Positions 36,229 to 46,352 of a DNA stretch of 64,000 nt are shown piece by piece. The notes beneath the pieces are model-generated. The model had not been told where the DNA came from and searched no databases. It saw only the letters and a program-made list of their open reading frames with translations. The stretch comes from Acidimicrobiaceae bacterium. Lineage in GTDB: Bacteria; Actinomycetota; Acidimicrobiia; Acidimicrobiales; RAAP-2. Position numbers and translations under genes: made by a program. The stretch is taken from the NCBI GenBank assembly GCA_003141095.1, contig PLKM01000015.1, positions 22,931-86,930 of the forward strand. The letters run 5' to 3'. Positions within the stretch are counted from its first letter, which is position 1; every line of letters begins with the position of its first letter.

Positions 36229-36615
36229 CTACCCGAGCAGATCCCAGCGGTTTCCAAAGATGTCGCGAAAGACAACCACCCGCCCGTACGGTTCTTCACG
36301 CGGTGTCGTGAGCAGGTCAATTCCCTCTGACTTCAGCCGCTCAAGCGTCCCGTTGAAGTCATCCACTCTCAGGAAGAACCCGACGCGATCCCCCGCCTGA
36401 TCACCAACCCTCGACTCTTGCGTCTCTCCGTCAGCACGAGCCAGCAGAATTCCGGTCGTGGCATTCGCGGGGCGAACAACAACCCAACGCTTCGCACGCC
36501 CACTGCCAGTGAGTGAGGGCGAGTCTTCAATCAGATCTAAGCCCAAGACTCGGACGAAGAAGTCAATAGCCGTATCGTAATCGCGGACGACAATTGTCAC
36601 CAGATCCAGGTTCAC
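36229..36615 (-). CDS. VOC/glyoxalase family protein
   Basis: LVTIVVRDYDTAIDFFVRVLGLDLIED ... FRDIFGNRWDLLG. Confidence 0.85.
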   Translation of the reverse strand: MNLDLVTIVVRDYDTAIDFFVRVLGLDLIEDSPSLTGSGRAKRWVVVRPANATTGILLARADGETQESRVGDQAGDRVGFFLRVDDFNGTLERLKSEGIDLLTTPREEPYGRVVVFRDIFGNRWDLLG

Positions 36616-36726
36616 CGGCTCGAGGCTAGATCAACGCGCCCAGCTGCTCAGACCGTGCAGGCCAATCGTAGCGATGACGGACGTCGAAGCTTTTGGAGCG
36701 AACTTTCGAACCGATAAAATAGCCGG

Positions 36727-37617
36727 GTGGAACTGCAGAAGGTCATTCTTTACTACGGGTTCACCCCGCTTCATGATCCAGACGCCATTCTCCTCTGGCA
36801 GCGGACTTTGTGTGAGAACCTCGGCCTGCGGGGCCGCATCTTGATTTCCACCCACGGCATAAATGGCACGCTCGGGGGCGACATGTCGGCGCTGAAGAAA
36901 TACGTGAAGCAGACAAAGCAGTACCCGGGTTTCAAACACATTGACTTCAAATGGTCGGATGGAACCGGGCATGACTTTCCCCGGCTACGAGTTCGCGTGC
37001 GCGACGAGGTCGTCTCATTCGGTGCGCCCGGTGAGCTCGCGGTTGACGAACACGGCGTGGTCGGGGGTGGCGTGCACCTCAAGCCCGCCGAGGTGAATCA
37101 GCTGGTCGAAGAGCGCGGCGACGAGGTCGTCTTCTTCGATGGTCGAAACGCCTTTGAGGCAAAGATCGGCAAGTTTAGGAATGCCATCGTTCCCGATGTG
37201 AAGACCACGAGGGACTTCGTCGGCGAATTGGAGAGCGGCAAGTACGACTACTTGAAGGACAGGCCCATTGTCACGTACTGCACCGGAGGAATCCGCTGCG
37301 AGGTGTTGTCATCGGTGATGAAGAACCGAGGCTTCAGCGAGGTCTACCAGATCGAAGGCGGCATCGTTCGCTACGGAGAGGCTTTCGCCGACCGAGGACT
37401 CTGGGAGGGCTCGCTCTATGTCTTCGACTCGCGAATGAATCACGAGTTCAGCGACGAGGCCAAGGTGATTGGCGTCTGCGAACGATGCGAAGAGCCGACG
37501 AGCAAGTTCTACAACTGCGCAAATCTCGCTTGTCGCAAACTCATACTGCTTTGTGACACCTGCACGGCTGACAACGTGAGCAAGAACTGCTCACCAACTC
37601 ACGCGGACTTTCATTGA
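36727..37617 (+). CDS. trhO: tRNA uridine(34) hydroxylase (rhodanese-like TrhO/YceA)
   Basis: [50 protein letters not shown]-terminal Cys cluster. Confidence 0.88.
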   Translation: MELQKVILYYGFTPLHDPDAILLWQRTLCENLGLRGRILISTHGINGTLGGDMSALKKYVKQTKQYPGFKHIDFKWSDGTGHDFPRLRVRVRDEVVSFGAPGELAVDEHGVVGGGVHLKPAEVNQLVEERGDEVVFFDGRNAFEAKIGKFRNAIVPDVKTTRDFVGELESGKYDYLKDRPIVTYCTGGIRCEVLSSVMKNRGFSEVYQIEGGIVRYGEAFADRGLWEGSLYVFDSRMNHEFSDEAKVIGVCERCEEPTSKFYNCANLACRKLILLCDTCTADNVSKNCSPTHADFH

Positions 37618-37788
37618 GGACATCGTCCTACCGGAACGCTCCAGACAGATTGGCGTCCTCGCCGGCGTAGGTACTTCTACACCGGGTTTTCACCGACGCG
37701 GTGTGAAAGTATGAGTCGTGACTGATATTTCGAGAGTCGATGGCGCGAGACGGCCGAGCAATCGTCGCCGCCCCGTAGTGGTGTCCTC

Positions 37789-38571
37789 TTGGCCCAACGC
37801 ATGATTAGGGTCACTCGTCAAGGTGCCGTTGGCGTCGTGACGCTCACCCGACCCGAAGCGCGTAACGCACTCACCGGCCAGATGATGCACGCTCTCTCTT
37901 CTTCGGTGCAGGAACTCGATCACGACGAGAACGTCCGGGCCATTATCTTGACCGGAGCCGACCCGGCGTTCTGCTCGGGACTCGATCTCAAGGATTTAGC
38001 GACGACGTACCGCGACATTCAATTGACCTCTGAATCGGGTGTCGCTCAGCGGGGGCTCTTGCCGGCGTGCGCCACCCCAATCATCGGAGCGATCAACGGG
38101 CCCGCCGTGACCGGTGGCCTGGAACTCGCACTCGGATGCGACTGGATGATTGCGTCGAGGGAGCACGCGTCGTTTGCCGATACGCACGCACGCGTCGGGG
38201 TCATGCCGGGTGCCGGAATGATCATTCGACTTCCCCAACTCATCGGTGTCAATCGGGCCCGCCAAATGTCGTTCACGGGCGATTTCATCAACGCCACGGT
38301 CGCCTACGAGTGGGGCCTCGTCAATGAGGTCTGCGAGCATCAAGAGTTACTCCCCCGGGCGTTCGAGCTCGCCCGGGCCATTGGCGAAGCTGATCCCCCA
38401 GCCGTACGCGAACTGCGGTCCATGTACGAAGTGCTCGGCGGTCGGACCGACGATGACGCCTACGCGGAAGAGTCTCGCTGGAGCCGGCGCTGGATGAAAG
38501 AGCACTTCGATGCTGAGAGATTCGCGTCGCAGCGCGGCGACATCATGGCGCGAGGCAGCTCCCAGCAATGA
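37789..38571 (+). CDS. enoyl-CoA hydratase/isomerase family protein
   Basis: TRPEARNALTGQMM, AGADPAFCSGLDLKDL-like region, GPAVTGGLELALGCDW. Confidence 0.88.
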   Translation: MAQRMIRVTRQGAVGVVTLTRPEARNALTGQMMHALSSSVQELDHDENVRAIILTGADPAFCSGLDLKDLATTYRDIQLTSESGVAQRGLLPACATPIIGAINGPAVTGGLELALGCDWMIASREHASFADTHARVGVMPGAGMIIRLPQLIGVNRARQMSFTGDFINATVAYEWGLVNEVCEHQELLPRAFELARAIGEADPPAVRELRSMYEVLGGRTDDDAYAEESRWSRRWMKEHFDAERFASQRGDIMARGSSQQ

Positions 38572-38854
38572 CCGACTCAGAGTCATGAATCCCCGTCTGA
38601 GCGGGAAGTGACCGCACGATTCCCCCCTTGACGTAACCCGCCAGTCGACCGGTCATTCCTCACTAGAGCCAGCACGACCTCCAGCTTGGAAGCGAGACCC
38701 ATCAAGTCGTTGGTGTTTGGACCGACGGCTTCCCCACTGGTGCAGGGCGGCCACTCGAGCTCAGCACCCGGCAGTGCCCGTCGAAGTGGCCGGCCAACGC
38801 GGGAGATCCGAGTGATGAGTCGTGAAGGTCGACGACGGATTGATCGACGTCGGG

Positions 38855-39496
38855 TTAACGTGGCGGCGAAGACGCCCAATACTCCGGGCTCTGTCTTGAT
38901 GCGGCCAGGGCTTCTCGATCTTCGAATCCGGGCGCCAGCGACGCCGCGCCACCCGCCATCACTTGGTGGTGGTCGATGTTGAGCATCCGAATCCAACTTT
39001 GTTGACCCATGGTCAACGCAATGAAGCAGGCGAGTTCAACGAGTTCCTCCTCGTTGAAATGCGAATGAAGACGTTCCCAGAACCCGTCATCGGGATCGAA
39101 TCGCCACGTGATCGCTTCGGCGTACGAAAGCGCAGCCTTCTGACGGTCCGAATACGAGGCTGAGGATTCGAAATTCATTAAGTCGTCAAACTTTCCTTCA
39201 GTGAGACCCGCGTCGTGCGCCGCCTCGCTGCGTTGATTGCCGCAGTATTCGCACTTCACAGAGCGAGAAACATAAACACGGCAGAGTTCTTTGATCGAAT
39301 GCTCCACCACGCCACTTCTAAACAACTTCTCCCACGCGTTGTCGAAGGCCCAAAAGGCCGCGTTGGAGTGAGCTCGCACGGCGGAACTTTCCGGACGGGG
39401 CGTTCCCTCTGCGGCGCATCGATTCATGACCGCCATCATCTGATCATCCATCTCGGAAAGTGGGAAATAACTAATTCTCTGTGGCTGGTCGCTCAT
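38855..39496 (-). CDS. carboxymuconolactone decarboxylase (AhpD-like) family protein
   Basis: CEYCGNQRSEAAHDAGLTE motif. Confidence 0.8.
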   Translation of the reverse strand: MSDQPQRISYFPLSEMDDQMMAVMNRCAAEGTPRPESSAVRAHSNAAFWAFDNAWEKLFRSGVVEHSIKELCRVYVSRSVKCEYCGNQRSEAAHDAGLTEGKFDDLMNFESSASYSDRQKAALSYAEAITWRFDPDDGFWERLHSHFNEEELVELACFIALTMGQQSWIRMLNIDHHQVMAGGAASLAPGFEDREALAASRQSPEYWASSPPR

Positions 39497-39540
39497 CTTC
39501 CCACCTCTTCAACTAGTGCGGTCGTTGATGCGGATACTAC

Positions 39541-39569
39541 GAGGCGCCGCCTACAAAACCCGGCGCCTC
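39541..39569 (-). terminator. 9-bp perfect hairpin, terminator-like
   Basis: GAGGCGCCG - 11 nt - CGGCGCCTC, downstream of the minus-strand gene ending at 39666. Confidence 0.45.
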
Positions 39570-39665
39570 ATCCCAAATTCTTTTCATGTCCCGCAACGCC
39601 CGGTGTGCCGTCAGCGTCGGTGCCCAAAGGTCGAATCCACGATAGGGTTGCAGTGCGCTCGCCGT

Positions 39666-39977
39666 CTAGTCCTCGGTGCCCTTGGCCTCGAGTTCTTCGA
39701 CAATGGGGGCATAGCCGGCTCCAGTCAACATACGACGAAGGTCAACCACCTGCTGAGTATCGATGTCCTTGTGCTTCGGACGATCGAAGAACTCGGTCTC
39801 CGTTCCCAACTCCACCTGAAATCTCCCATCACGGTGTTCCTCGATTGTGCCGACCACCTCAAGGAGCGACACCACATTTCGCCACTCGATATTGTGGCTC
39901 GTCGGGTGCTGGAAGATCTTCATCAGCGTGTCACGGTGGTGATTATTGAGGCCTATCGGGCCTGGGGAAGTTGTCAT
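39666..39977 (-). CDS. conserved hypothetical small protein (HicA-like fold possible)
   Basis: HPTSHNIEWRNVVSLLEVVGTIEEHRDGRFQVELG; start set at the internal ATG. Confidence 0.6.
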   Translation of the reverse strand: MTTSPGPIGLNNHHRDTLMKIFQHPTSHNIEWRNVVSLLEVVGTIEEHRDGRFQVELGTETEFFDRPKHKDIDTQQVVDLRRMLTGAGYAPIVEELEAKGTED

Positions 39978-40044
39978 AAATACCCCTTTCACTCCCATCC
40001 TACGCTCCATTCAACCGCTTAAGGAATCCCTCGAGATCTCTTCC

Positions 40045-40485
40045 TTACAGGAGTCGCGCCGGGTTGTACTTGACCTCGCCGAGCACGATTCGGCTCTGGA
40101 TATCCCGAGCGCCCAGTTGGCGAAGGGTGTCAATGACCGACTGCAACTCGTCGGTGTTTCGACTCACGATCCATAGCTGATAGTCAAACTCGCCGGTGGT
40201 GTGAATTGCTGTGAGTACTTGGGGTACGCCGTTCAGATTGAGCTCGAAGTCGTGTCGATCAACTGACTCCTTCAGTTTGATGTCCGTCAGAGAGTGAAGA
40301 GTGCGGCCGAGTGCGGCCAAATTGAGCTCCGCGTGAAACCCTTCGATGACGCCACCTTGGCGAAGCCGACGAACGCGATCCGCGGTGCTGTTCGAGCTCA
40401 GATGCACCCGCGCCGCCAGTTGCTGGTAACTCAAGCGCGCGTCACCAATCAAAGCTTCCAGCAGTTGACGGTCGATATCATCCAT
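40045..40485 (-). CDS. Lrp/AsnC family transcriptional regulator
   Basis: MDDIDRQLLEALIGDARLSYQQLAARVHLSSNSTADRVRRL. Confidence 0.9.
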   Translation of the reverse strand: MDDIDRQLLEALIGDARLSYQQLAARVHLSSNSTADRVRRLRQGGVIEGFHAELNLAALGRTLHSLTDIKLKESVDRHDFELNLNGVPQVLTAIHTTGEFDYQLWIVSRNTDELQSVIDTLRQLGARDIQSRIVLGEVKYNPARLL

Positions 40486-40620
40486 CGCCTTCTTACCTCC
40501 CTACGGAACCTCCAAAAACTAGGCCATTAGTACTTCCTCACATCAATTCTACGGTCGTTGTAGTTCCAACTAGACATAATACCGAGTCATTTTAGGCTAA
40601 AAGTCCAATATTATGGATGC

Positions 40621-41433
40621 ATGATTTTCTTACTATTACGCCTCATTATTGCCCCCCTTGCTGTCATGGCCGGTACCGTTGCCCAGCGCCGCTTCGGTCA
40701 CGCCATGGGTGGCCTGATCATTGGCCTCCCCCTCACCAGCATTCCGATGCTGCTCTTGGTCGCCCTGCAACACGGCACCGGTTTCGCAACGTCGATGTCC
40801 AACGCTGATCTCATCGGGTCGCTGGCTGAGGTCGCGATTATCTTGGCGTACGTTCGATTGGCGGCACGGTTTTCGCCGATGCTCACGTTGGTTGGCGCCA
40901 TGGGCGCATTCGTGTTTACCGCCGCCATCATCCACCTGCTTACCTTCTCGACACTTATCGCTGGCCTGCTCGCGCTTGCAGGCTTTGCCGTTGCTCTTCG
41001 TTACTGGCCACGCAGTAAGCCACAACCGGAGCGAGATGGCAAGCATCGTCTCGTGCTCAGGGTCGCGCTCTCCACGGGCTTTACGTTCTTAGTCATGACT
41101 TCCGCGGGCTGGATCGGACCCGGCCTCGCGGGACTCGCCGCGGCCTTTCCCGTCTTGAGCATGGTCATGGCCTTCGCAACGCATCAAGAGCACGGTGCCG
41201 CCGCCTCGACTCAGTTCCTCCAGGGCGTAGCGAAGGGTTCGTTCTCCTACGTCGCGTCAATCTTCGCGTTCACCGAGTTCCTTCGAACTGGGAATCTCTG
41301 GCTCGCGTTTGCTTCGGCTCTCAGTGTTGCCTTGATCGTTCAGCTCGTTGTCCAGTACGTGGACTCGCTCCCGAGCGTGAAACGAGTACTCAGCATGTCG
41401 CTTCTTCGTTCGAGGGTTGCCTTCGAACAGTAA
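40621..41433 (+). CDS. uncharacterised membrane protein with internal repeat, candidate exporter
   Basis: 270 aa hydrophobic; GGLIIGLPLTSIPMLLLVALQHG and GLAGLAAAFPVLSMVMAFATHQEHG repeat; divergent from Lrp. Confidence 0.75.
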   Translation: MIFLLLRLIIAPLAVMAGTVAQRRFGHAMGGLIIGLPLTSIPMLLLVALQHGTGFATSMSNADLIGSLAEVAIILAYVRLAARFSPMLTLVGAMGAFVFTAAIIHLLTFSTLIAGLLALAGFAVALRYWPRSKPQPERDGKHRLVLRVALSTGFTFLVMTSAGWIGPGLAGLAAAFPVLSMVMAFATHQEHGAAASTQFLQGVAKGSFSYVASIFAFTEFLRTGNLWLAFASALSVALIVQLVVQYVDSLPSVKRVLSMSLLRSRVAFEQ

Positions 41434-41813
41434 GCGCCTAACGGCCCCCCACCACTTCATCTGGCCGCCCAGTCGGGCAAACTCCACCTCGAACGGCGAG
41501 TGAACGGTGTCACGCACGACCTCCTACCAAGAACCCTCCGCGCCCGAGTGGTCCACGACTGCTCGCCAAACTCATGGAACTGCTCTGGTCTCGAACACCA
41601 TTGGTCGGCCCACGCGCAAGCCAGTGCCACGACTCCGGGTTGTTGGTTTTGGACCGCTGTCTCGCGCCGGCTGACGGCAACGAGCGGAGCATTTCTCACC
41701 AGTTCTCGATCTAAATTATGACAACGTCCACTGAATGACAAATTCAGTTCTGGAATCATTAATCTTTGAGTGGACTACGTATGGCGTCCATTCAGGCGGA
41801 GGACGCGATGACT

Positions 41814-42524
41814 GTTACTTCGGGCCCAGGCCCCATCGCACTGGTGGGTTCGGGCGAGTACCTGCCCCAGATGGCTGAAATTGAAGCGAGCCTGATCGAA
41901 GGGCGTCCGTCGCGCTACGTCCAACTCGCAACCGCCGCCGTGCCCGACGGTCCTTCGGTGGTTGAATACTGGCATGATCTGGGCGCCGCTCAAGCAGAGA
42001 GGCTGGGCGTCGAGCCGGTGATTCTTGCGGTCAACGACCGAACGGACGCGGAGAACGGAGAACTCGCCGCACAGGTATTGGGAGCGGGACTGATCTACTT
42101 GTCGGGTGGCAACCCGGGTTACCTCGCGGATACATTGCGCGACACGGCCGTATGGAAAGCAATCGTTGATGCGTGGCGGGCCGGGGCCGCCCTCGCTGGT
42201 TGTAGCGCCGGGGCGATGGCGATGACGTCGTGGGTGCCTTCACTGCGACACCCAAAAAAGGGTGGTACTGAGGGCCTGGCGTTACTCCCGCACATGAGGG
42301 TCATCCCTCACTTCGATGCCTTCGCCGCGAGAATCCCAGATCTGGTGACTCGATTCCTTCTCCCTCACGACCCATTGGTAACTGTTGTCGGGATCGACGA
42401 AGACACCGCTCTTGTTGGTGGACTGAACGACTGGACCGTCCGGGGTCATCAGTCGGCGTGGCTACTTACCCAAGATGGTCGCGAGGAACTGCCCGCCGGC
42501 ACGATTCTCACGACGCCGGGGTGA
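41814..42524 (+). CDS. type 1 glutamine amidotransferase-like / peptidase S51-like protein
   Basis: VGSGEYLPQM, YLSGGNPGYL, LAGCSAGAMAM; ATG at 41808/41814 region plausible. Confidence 0.75.
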   Translation, partial: VTSGPGPIALVGSGEYLPQMAEIEASLIEGRPSRYVQLATAAVPDGPSVVEYWHDLGAAQAERLGVEPVILAVNDRTDAENGELAAQVLGAGLIYLSGGNPGYLADTLRDTAVWKAIVDAWRAGAALAGCSAGAMAMTSWVPSLRHPKKGGTEGLALLPHMRVIPHFDAFAARIPDLVTRFLLPHDPLVTVVGIDEDTALVGGLNDWTVRGHQSAWLLTQDGREELPAGTILTTPG

Positions 42525-42605
42525 GCGGCCGAAGTCCTGATTGGAAGTTTGGACGTAGCCTTTGGTTGTTCCGCACGCACTTTCTGTTCAACCAACGAGG
42601 CTTCC

Positions 42606-43685
42606 GTGACCACCAACGAATCAAATGACCAGTTCGAGGGCACCGAGAGCGTCACCAAGCGTTTCTGGGCAGAGTGGCGTGATGCCGTTGAGCCACGGAC
42701 CGTCGCACTCATCGTTGGCGTGCTGTTGCTTCAACTCGGATTCATCCTTTCCTACGTCGGGGCCTTTCATGCTCCCAAGCCGCACGATATTCCAATTGAT
42801 GTGGTTGCTCCGGCGTCTGCGTCGGCCAAGATCGTGTACGAACTGAACCACATCTCGGCCAACCCCCTAAAGGCGGTCGCCGTTGCCGCAACGTCTACGG
42901 CGCAGACACAACTGCGCTCGGACCAGACATCAGCCGTGTTCATCTTCAGTCCAACGAGCACCACTGACAAGCTCCTGATTACGACCGGTGGTGGCGAATC
43001 GGTCGCCACCGCCGTTACCGCGGTCATCAACCAGGTCGAAGCGCCCCAGCACCGGGCCGTGAGTGTCATCGATCTGGTTCCTGCGCAGTCCGGCGACGGC
43101 AGTGGACTCGCCGGCTTCTACCTGGTGATCGGGTGGATTGTCGGTGGCTATTTGGTTGCATCGCTGCTCGGTGTCGCGCGAGGTTCACGCCCAGCAAACT
43201 CCCGGCGGGCGGTCTTTCGACTCGGAGCCATCATCCCCTACGCCATTCTCTCGGGGCTCGGAGGCGCGCTCGTCGTCGATCAGCTCTTGGGCGCGCTTAC
43301 TGGCCACTTCGTCGCGCTGTGGCTGCTCGGAGCGATGATCGTCGCCGCCGCCGCCACGGTCACCATGGCCTTCCAAGTCCTCTTCGGGGTCTTCGGTATC
43401 GGCATCACGGTCCTTCTCTTCGTCATCCTCGGCAACCCCTCGGCCGGCGGGGCCTTTCAACCCTCGGTGCTGCCGCCATTCTGGCGCGCGCTCTCGAGCG
43501 CGCTGCCCAACGGCGCCGGCACCGACGCAGTTCGTCGAATTGTGTACTTCAACGCGGACGGTATTACCGCTCACCTGGTGGTAATACTGCTTTACGTTGT
43601 GGGAGGAGTGGTCGTGACGATAGCTGGGAGTCACTGGCACCACCATCGCCAAGACCGCATCTCGGTTAGCGCGGCTCCGGACTGA
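42606..43685 (+). CDS. membrane protein, ABC-2/DUF3533-like
   Basis: N-terminal TM, large extracytoplasmic region, C-terminal TM cluster; GTG at 42606. Confidence 0.6.
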   Translation: MTTNESNDQFEGTESVTKRFWAEWRDAVEPRTVALIVGVLLLQLGFILSYVGAFHAPKPHDIPIDVVAPASASAKIVYELNHISANPLKAVAVAATSTAQTQLRSDQTSAVFIFSPTSTTDKLLITTGGGESVATAVTAVINQVEAPQHRAVSVIDLVPAQSGDGSGLAGFYLVIGWIVGGYLVASLLGVARGSRPANSRRAVFRLGAIIPYAILSGLGGALVVDQLLGALTGHFVALWLLGAMIVAAAATVTMAFQVLFGVFGIGITVLLFVILGNPSAGGAFQPSVLPPFWRALSSALPNGAGTDAVRRIVYFNADGITAHLVVILLYVVGGVVVTIAGSHWHHHRQDRISVSAAPD

Positions 43686-43876
43686 TCCAACTCGAGAAGC
43701 GCGAGATGAAGCGACGACTGCCCATTCGCCAAACAGTGAAGATGTCGCGCGGTAGGTCGACTCCCACGACCGCCCCCCAATCAAGCCAATTCGCTACATT
43801 GCGAGGAACCAACACCGACGGAGTGAAGCATCCCGAGGCCGTACCTGGCAAGCAACGCCCTCCGATCAGTCTGCCC

Positions 43877-44515
43877 CTATGACGCCCGAGCCAAGCCGGA
43901 CGAGTTCGAGGCGCCGATGCGACTCACTGCGTGAACCAGCAAGAATCCGAATGCCACACCGATAAGAAGCTGCACCAAGAACAAGACGTGCAGGATGCCG
44001 ACGAAGTCGATCACGCCGAGAGCTAATCCACCCACTGCCATCACCAGCAGAGCCGCATCCCAGTTGGATCCTTCGATTCGCGTGTACATCCACACCGACG
44101 CAACGGACTCGAACAGCATCGTGGTGATTCCGATTGCCGTGTGAAGGAACTTCAACGGTTCGTTCAACGAATAACCGTAAGTACTCGCCAGTGTGAGCAG
44201 CATCAGAGCGCCGTAGACGCCGAGCACTACCTCGAGGCTTCGCCAGGAGGCGTTGCCCCTTCTCAACTCTCGAGCGGCCTTGAAGGCGAACAGCGCGCAA
44301 AGTCCGAATCCGAGGCTGTACGGAACTGCCGTCTTGATGTGAACTCCGTAATTGCTAAAGCCTCCCTCGTTGCGCTTGAGGACAAAACCTGGATGCAAGG
44401 ACACACAGATGGCGGAGAAAACGGCCAGCGAGATTTGACTCCAGGTTGCGTACTTCGAGGCACGAGCGCTCATGGGCCGAGTGTAATTTGGTCGCCGCCG
44501 GGTTCCCGGCCGCAT
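43877..44515 (-). CDS. integral membrane protein
   Basis: Multiple hydrophobic segments, 212 aa (or shorter start MSARASKYATW). Confidence 0.6.
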   Translation of the reverse strand: MRPGTRRRPNYTRPMSARASKYATWSQISLAVFSAICVSLHPGFVLKRNEGGFSNYGVHIKTAVPYSLGFGLCALFAFKAARELRRGNASWRSLEVVLGVYGALMLLTLASTYGYSLNEPLKFLHTAIGITTMLFESVASVWMYTRIEGSNWDAALLVMAVGGLALGVIDFVGILHVLFLVQLLIGVAFGFLLVHAVSRIGASNSSGLARAS

Positions 44516-44566
44516 CGAACGCCGTTTTCAAGAGCGGTTGAGGTTCACGCCGCGTAGGTTCTGAAC

Positions 44567-45196
44567 GTGGGCTTCTACCGAGACAGCATTGTTCCCCGTC
44601 TCGTCAATTGGACGTGTGCCAGTTCGGGATTGAGGCCGTGGCGCGCGAACATTTGCGCGGGCCTGACGGGCGCAGTCGTTGAGATTGGGTTTGGCTCGGG
44701 CACCAACGTGGAGCACTACCCCGACTCCGTGCAACGTATCTTCGCAGTCGAACCAGCAGCTGTGTCGAGGAAACTTGCTCGCAAGAGAGTCCGGCGTTCG
44801 CCAATTCCAATCACCTACAGTGGCCTCGATGGGCACGCACTTTCCCTGGCGGACGAAAGTTGCGACAGTGCCCTGTGCACCTTCACGCTTTGCACCGTGG
44901 AGGATCCAATCCAGGTATTGAATGAGATTCGCCGCGTTCTGAAGCCGGGTGGTCAACTGCACTTCCTTGAACACGGCATCTCGCCCGACGCTTCGACGGC
45001 CAAGTGGCAGCAACGCCTTGACGGTTTGGAGCAGCGCCTCGCTGGTGGATGCCACCTGATTCGCAACCCGCTCGCCCTGGTCTCTGAGGCCGGATTCGAT
45101 CTGGTCTGGAGCGAACAACGATACGCACGGGGGCCCCGGCCGTGGAGTTACTTCAGCGTCGGTGTCGGCGCCAAATCAGCGTTCGATCGTGACTGA
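44567..45196 (+). CDS. class I SAM-dependent methyltransferase
   Basis: VVEIGFGSGTNVEHYP, SALCTFTLCTVEDP, LKPGGQLHFLEHG. Confidence 0.88.
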   Translation: MGFYRDSIVPRLVNWTCASSGLRPWRANICAGLTGAVVEIGFGSGTNVEHYPDSVQRIFAVEPAAVSRKLARKRVRRSPIPITYSGLDGHALSLADESCDSALCTFTLCTVEDPIQVLNEIRRVLKPGGQLHFLEHGISPDASTAKWQQRLDGLEQRLAGGCHLIRNPLALVSEAGFDLVWSEQRYARGPRPWSYFSVGVGAKSAFDRD

Positions 45197-45345
45197 TGTG
45201 AGCGCCTCGCTTCAGTCACGATGGCGCAACGATGAAGCGTCATCGAATCCGTGAAACCGACGTCTCTTGGGACGTCTCTCGGGGGTGAAGTTGGACGAGC
45301 AACGTCCGGGGAATCACCCCAAGCACCACCCACCAGCACACGTTT

Positions 45346-46266
45346 TCATTGGACTGGAAGCCACGCGCTCGGGGCCGCCCTAAACAGACCGATGACCCCA
45401 ATTCCCACCTTCACGGTGAGATCAAGATGCGAAGGATTTTTACCCGTTTGGGTCGTTCCGTTGAAACTCCCCTGACCGTATGGATAATAGTTGATGCCGT
45501 TACTTCCACTCTCCGCGGACAGGTCCACCTGCACTCCCGGAGGAACCTCGACATTCAGATTTCCGATGGCCACCGTGGCCGTGAGGTGAACGGTCTGTCC
45601 TTCGAAATTGACCCCTCGCAGATTGAGCGTCATGTCACCTAAGGCCATCCGGTACGTCCGATGCACTTGAGTGACCGATGTCGGCTGATACGTCGTAGCA
45701 CCAGTGCCGCCGCTAAACGGCACTCCAGCGAACGAAACGTACGCGAGCACCAGGCCGGAACCAACGATGATCACGCTCAAGAGCGCGATGAAGAGCCCCG
45801 CGATGAAACGGGTGAACGAGAACCGACGCACGGGTCGACGAAGCGAAAGCGCCGCTAGTACGACGAGGAAGATCAGCCAGACGAGGCTGAGGCCCTTGCC
45901 GAATTGAACGCCCCCCAGAGCGACTGACGCAAAGAGCAGGCCGAGGCAAATCGCTCCCGCCAGAAGAACCACACTTCGCAAGCCGAACCTCTTCTGGTTT
46001 GCGGGCTCAACTTCAACGCCATCGGATGCGTAGGACGTCCCCGAGAGGGGAACCAGAGCCCACATCGCGAGGTATATCGCAGCACCGAGTCCCCACAGGC
46101 ACGTCAACAGAACGAACACCACGCGAACAATGTTGGCATCGATATCCAGTCGCTCCGCTATTCCGCCGGCGACACCGGCAATCTTTCGCTTCGTGACGCT
46201 TCGACGAAGCCCCTCAGGAACGTCTGATGCGACTTCATTTTCAACGTGCTCTTCGTCTGAGTTCAT
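45346..46266 (-). CDS. PspC domain membrane protein
   Basis: KRKIAGVAGGIAERLDIDANIVRVVFVLLTCLWG; C-terminal extracytoplasmic beta-rich region. Confidence 0.85.
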   Translation of the reverse strand: MNSDEEHVENEVASDVPEGLRRSVTKRKIAGVAGGIAERLDIDANIVRVVFVLLTCLWGLGAAIYLAMWALVPLSGTSYASDGVEVEPANQKRFGLRSVVLLAGAICLGLLFASVALGGVQFGKGLSLVWLIFLVVLAALSLRRPVRRFSFTRFIAGLFIALLSVIIVGSGLVLAYVSFAGVPFSGGTGATTYQPTSVTQVHRTYRMALGDMTLNLRGVNFEGQTVHLTATVAIGNLNVEVPPGVQVDLSAESGSNGINYYPYGQGSFNGTTQTGKNPSHLDLTVKVGIGVIGLFRAAPSAWLPVQ

Positions 46267-46352
46267 ACTCTCGATGTTAAGAAATTCCTGCTCACCCTCG
46301 ATATAGGGATAAACCCTCAGAAGGCCCCCATTCGTCAGGGTTTCCCCTGATT

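Noticed and set aside
41434-41765. Short ORFs in the gap after the membrane protein gene
   Set aside because: Competing short ORFs on both strands, no motif or RBS; treated as non-coding.
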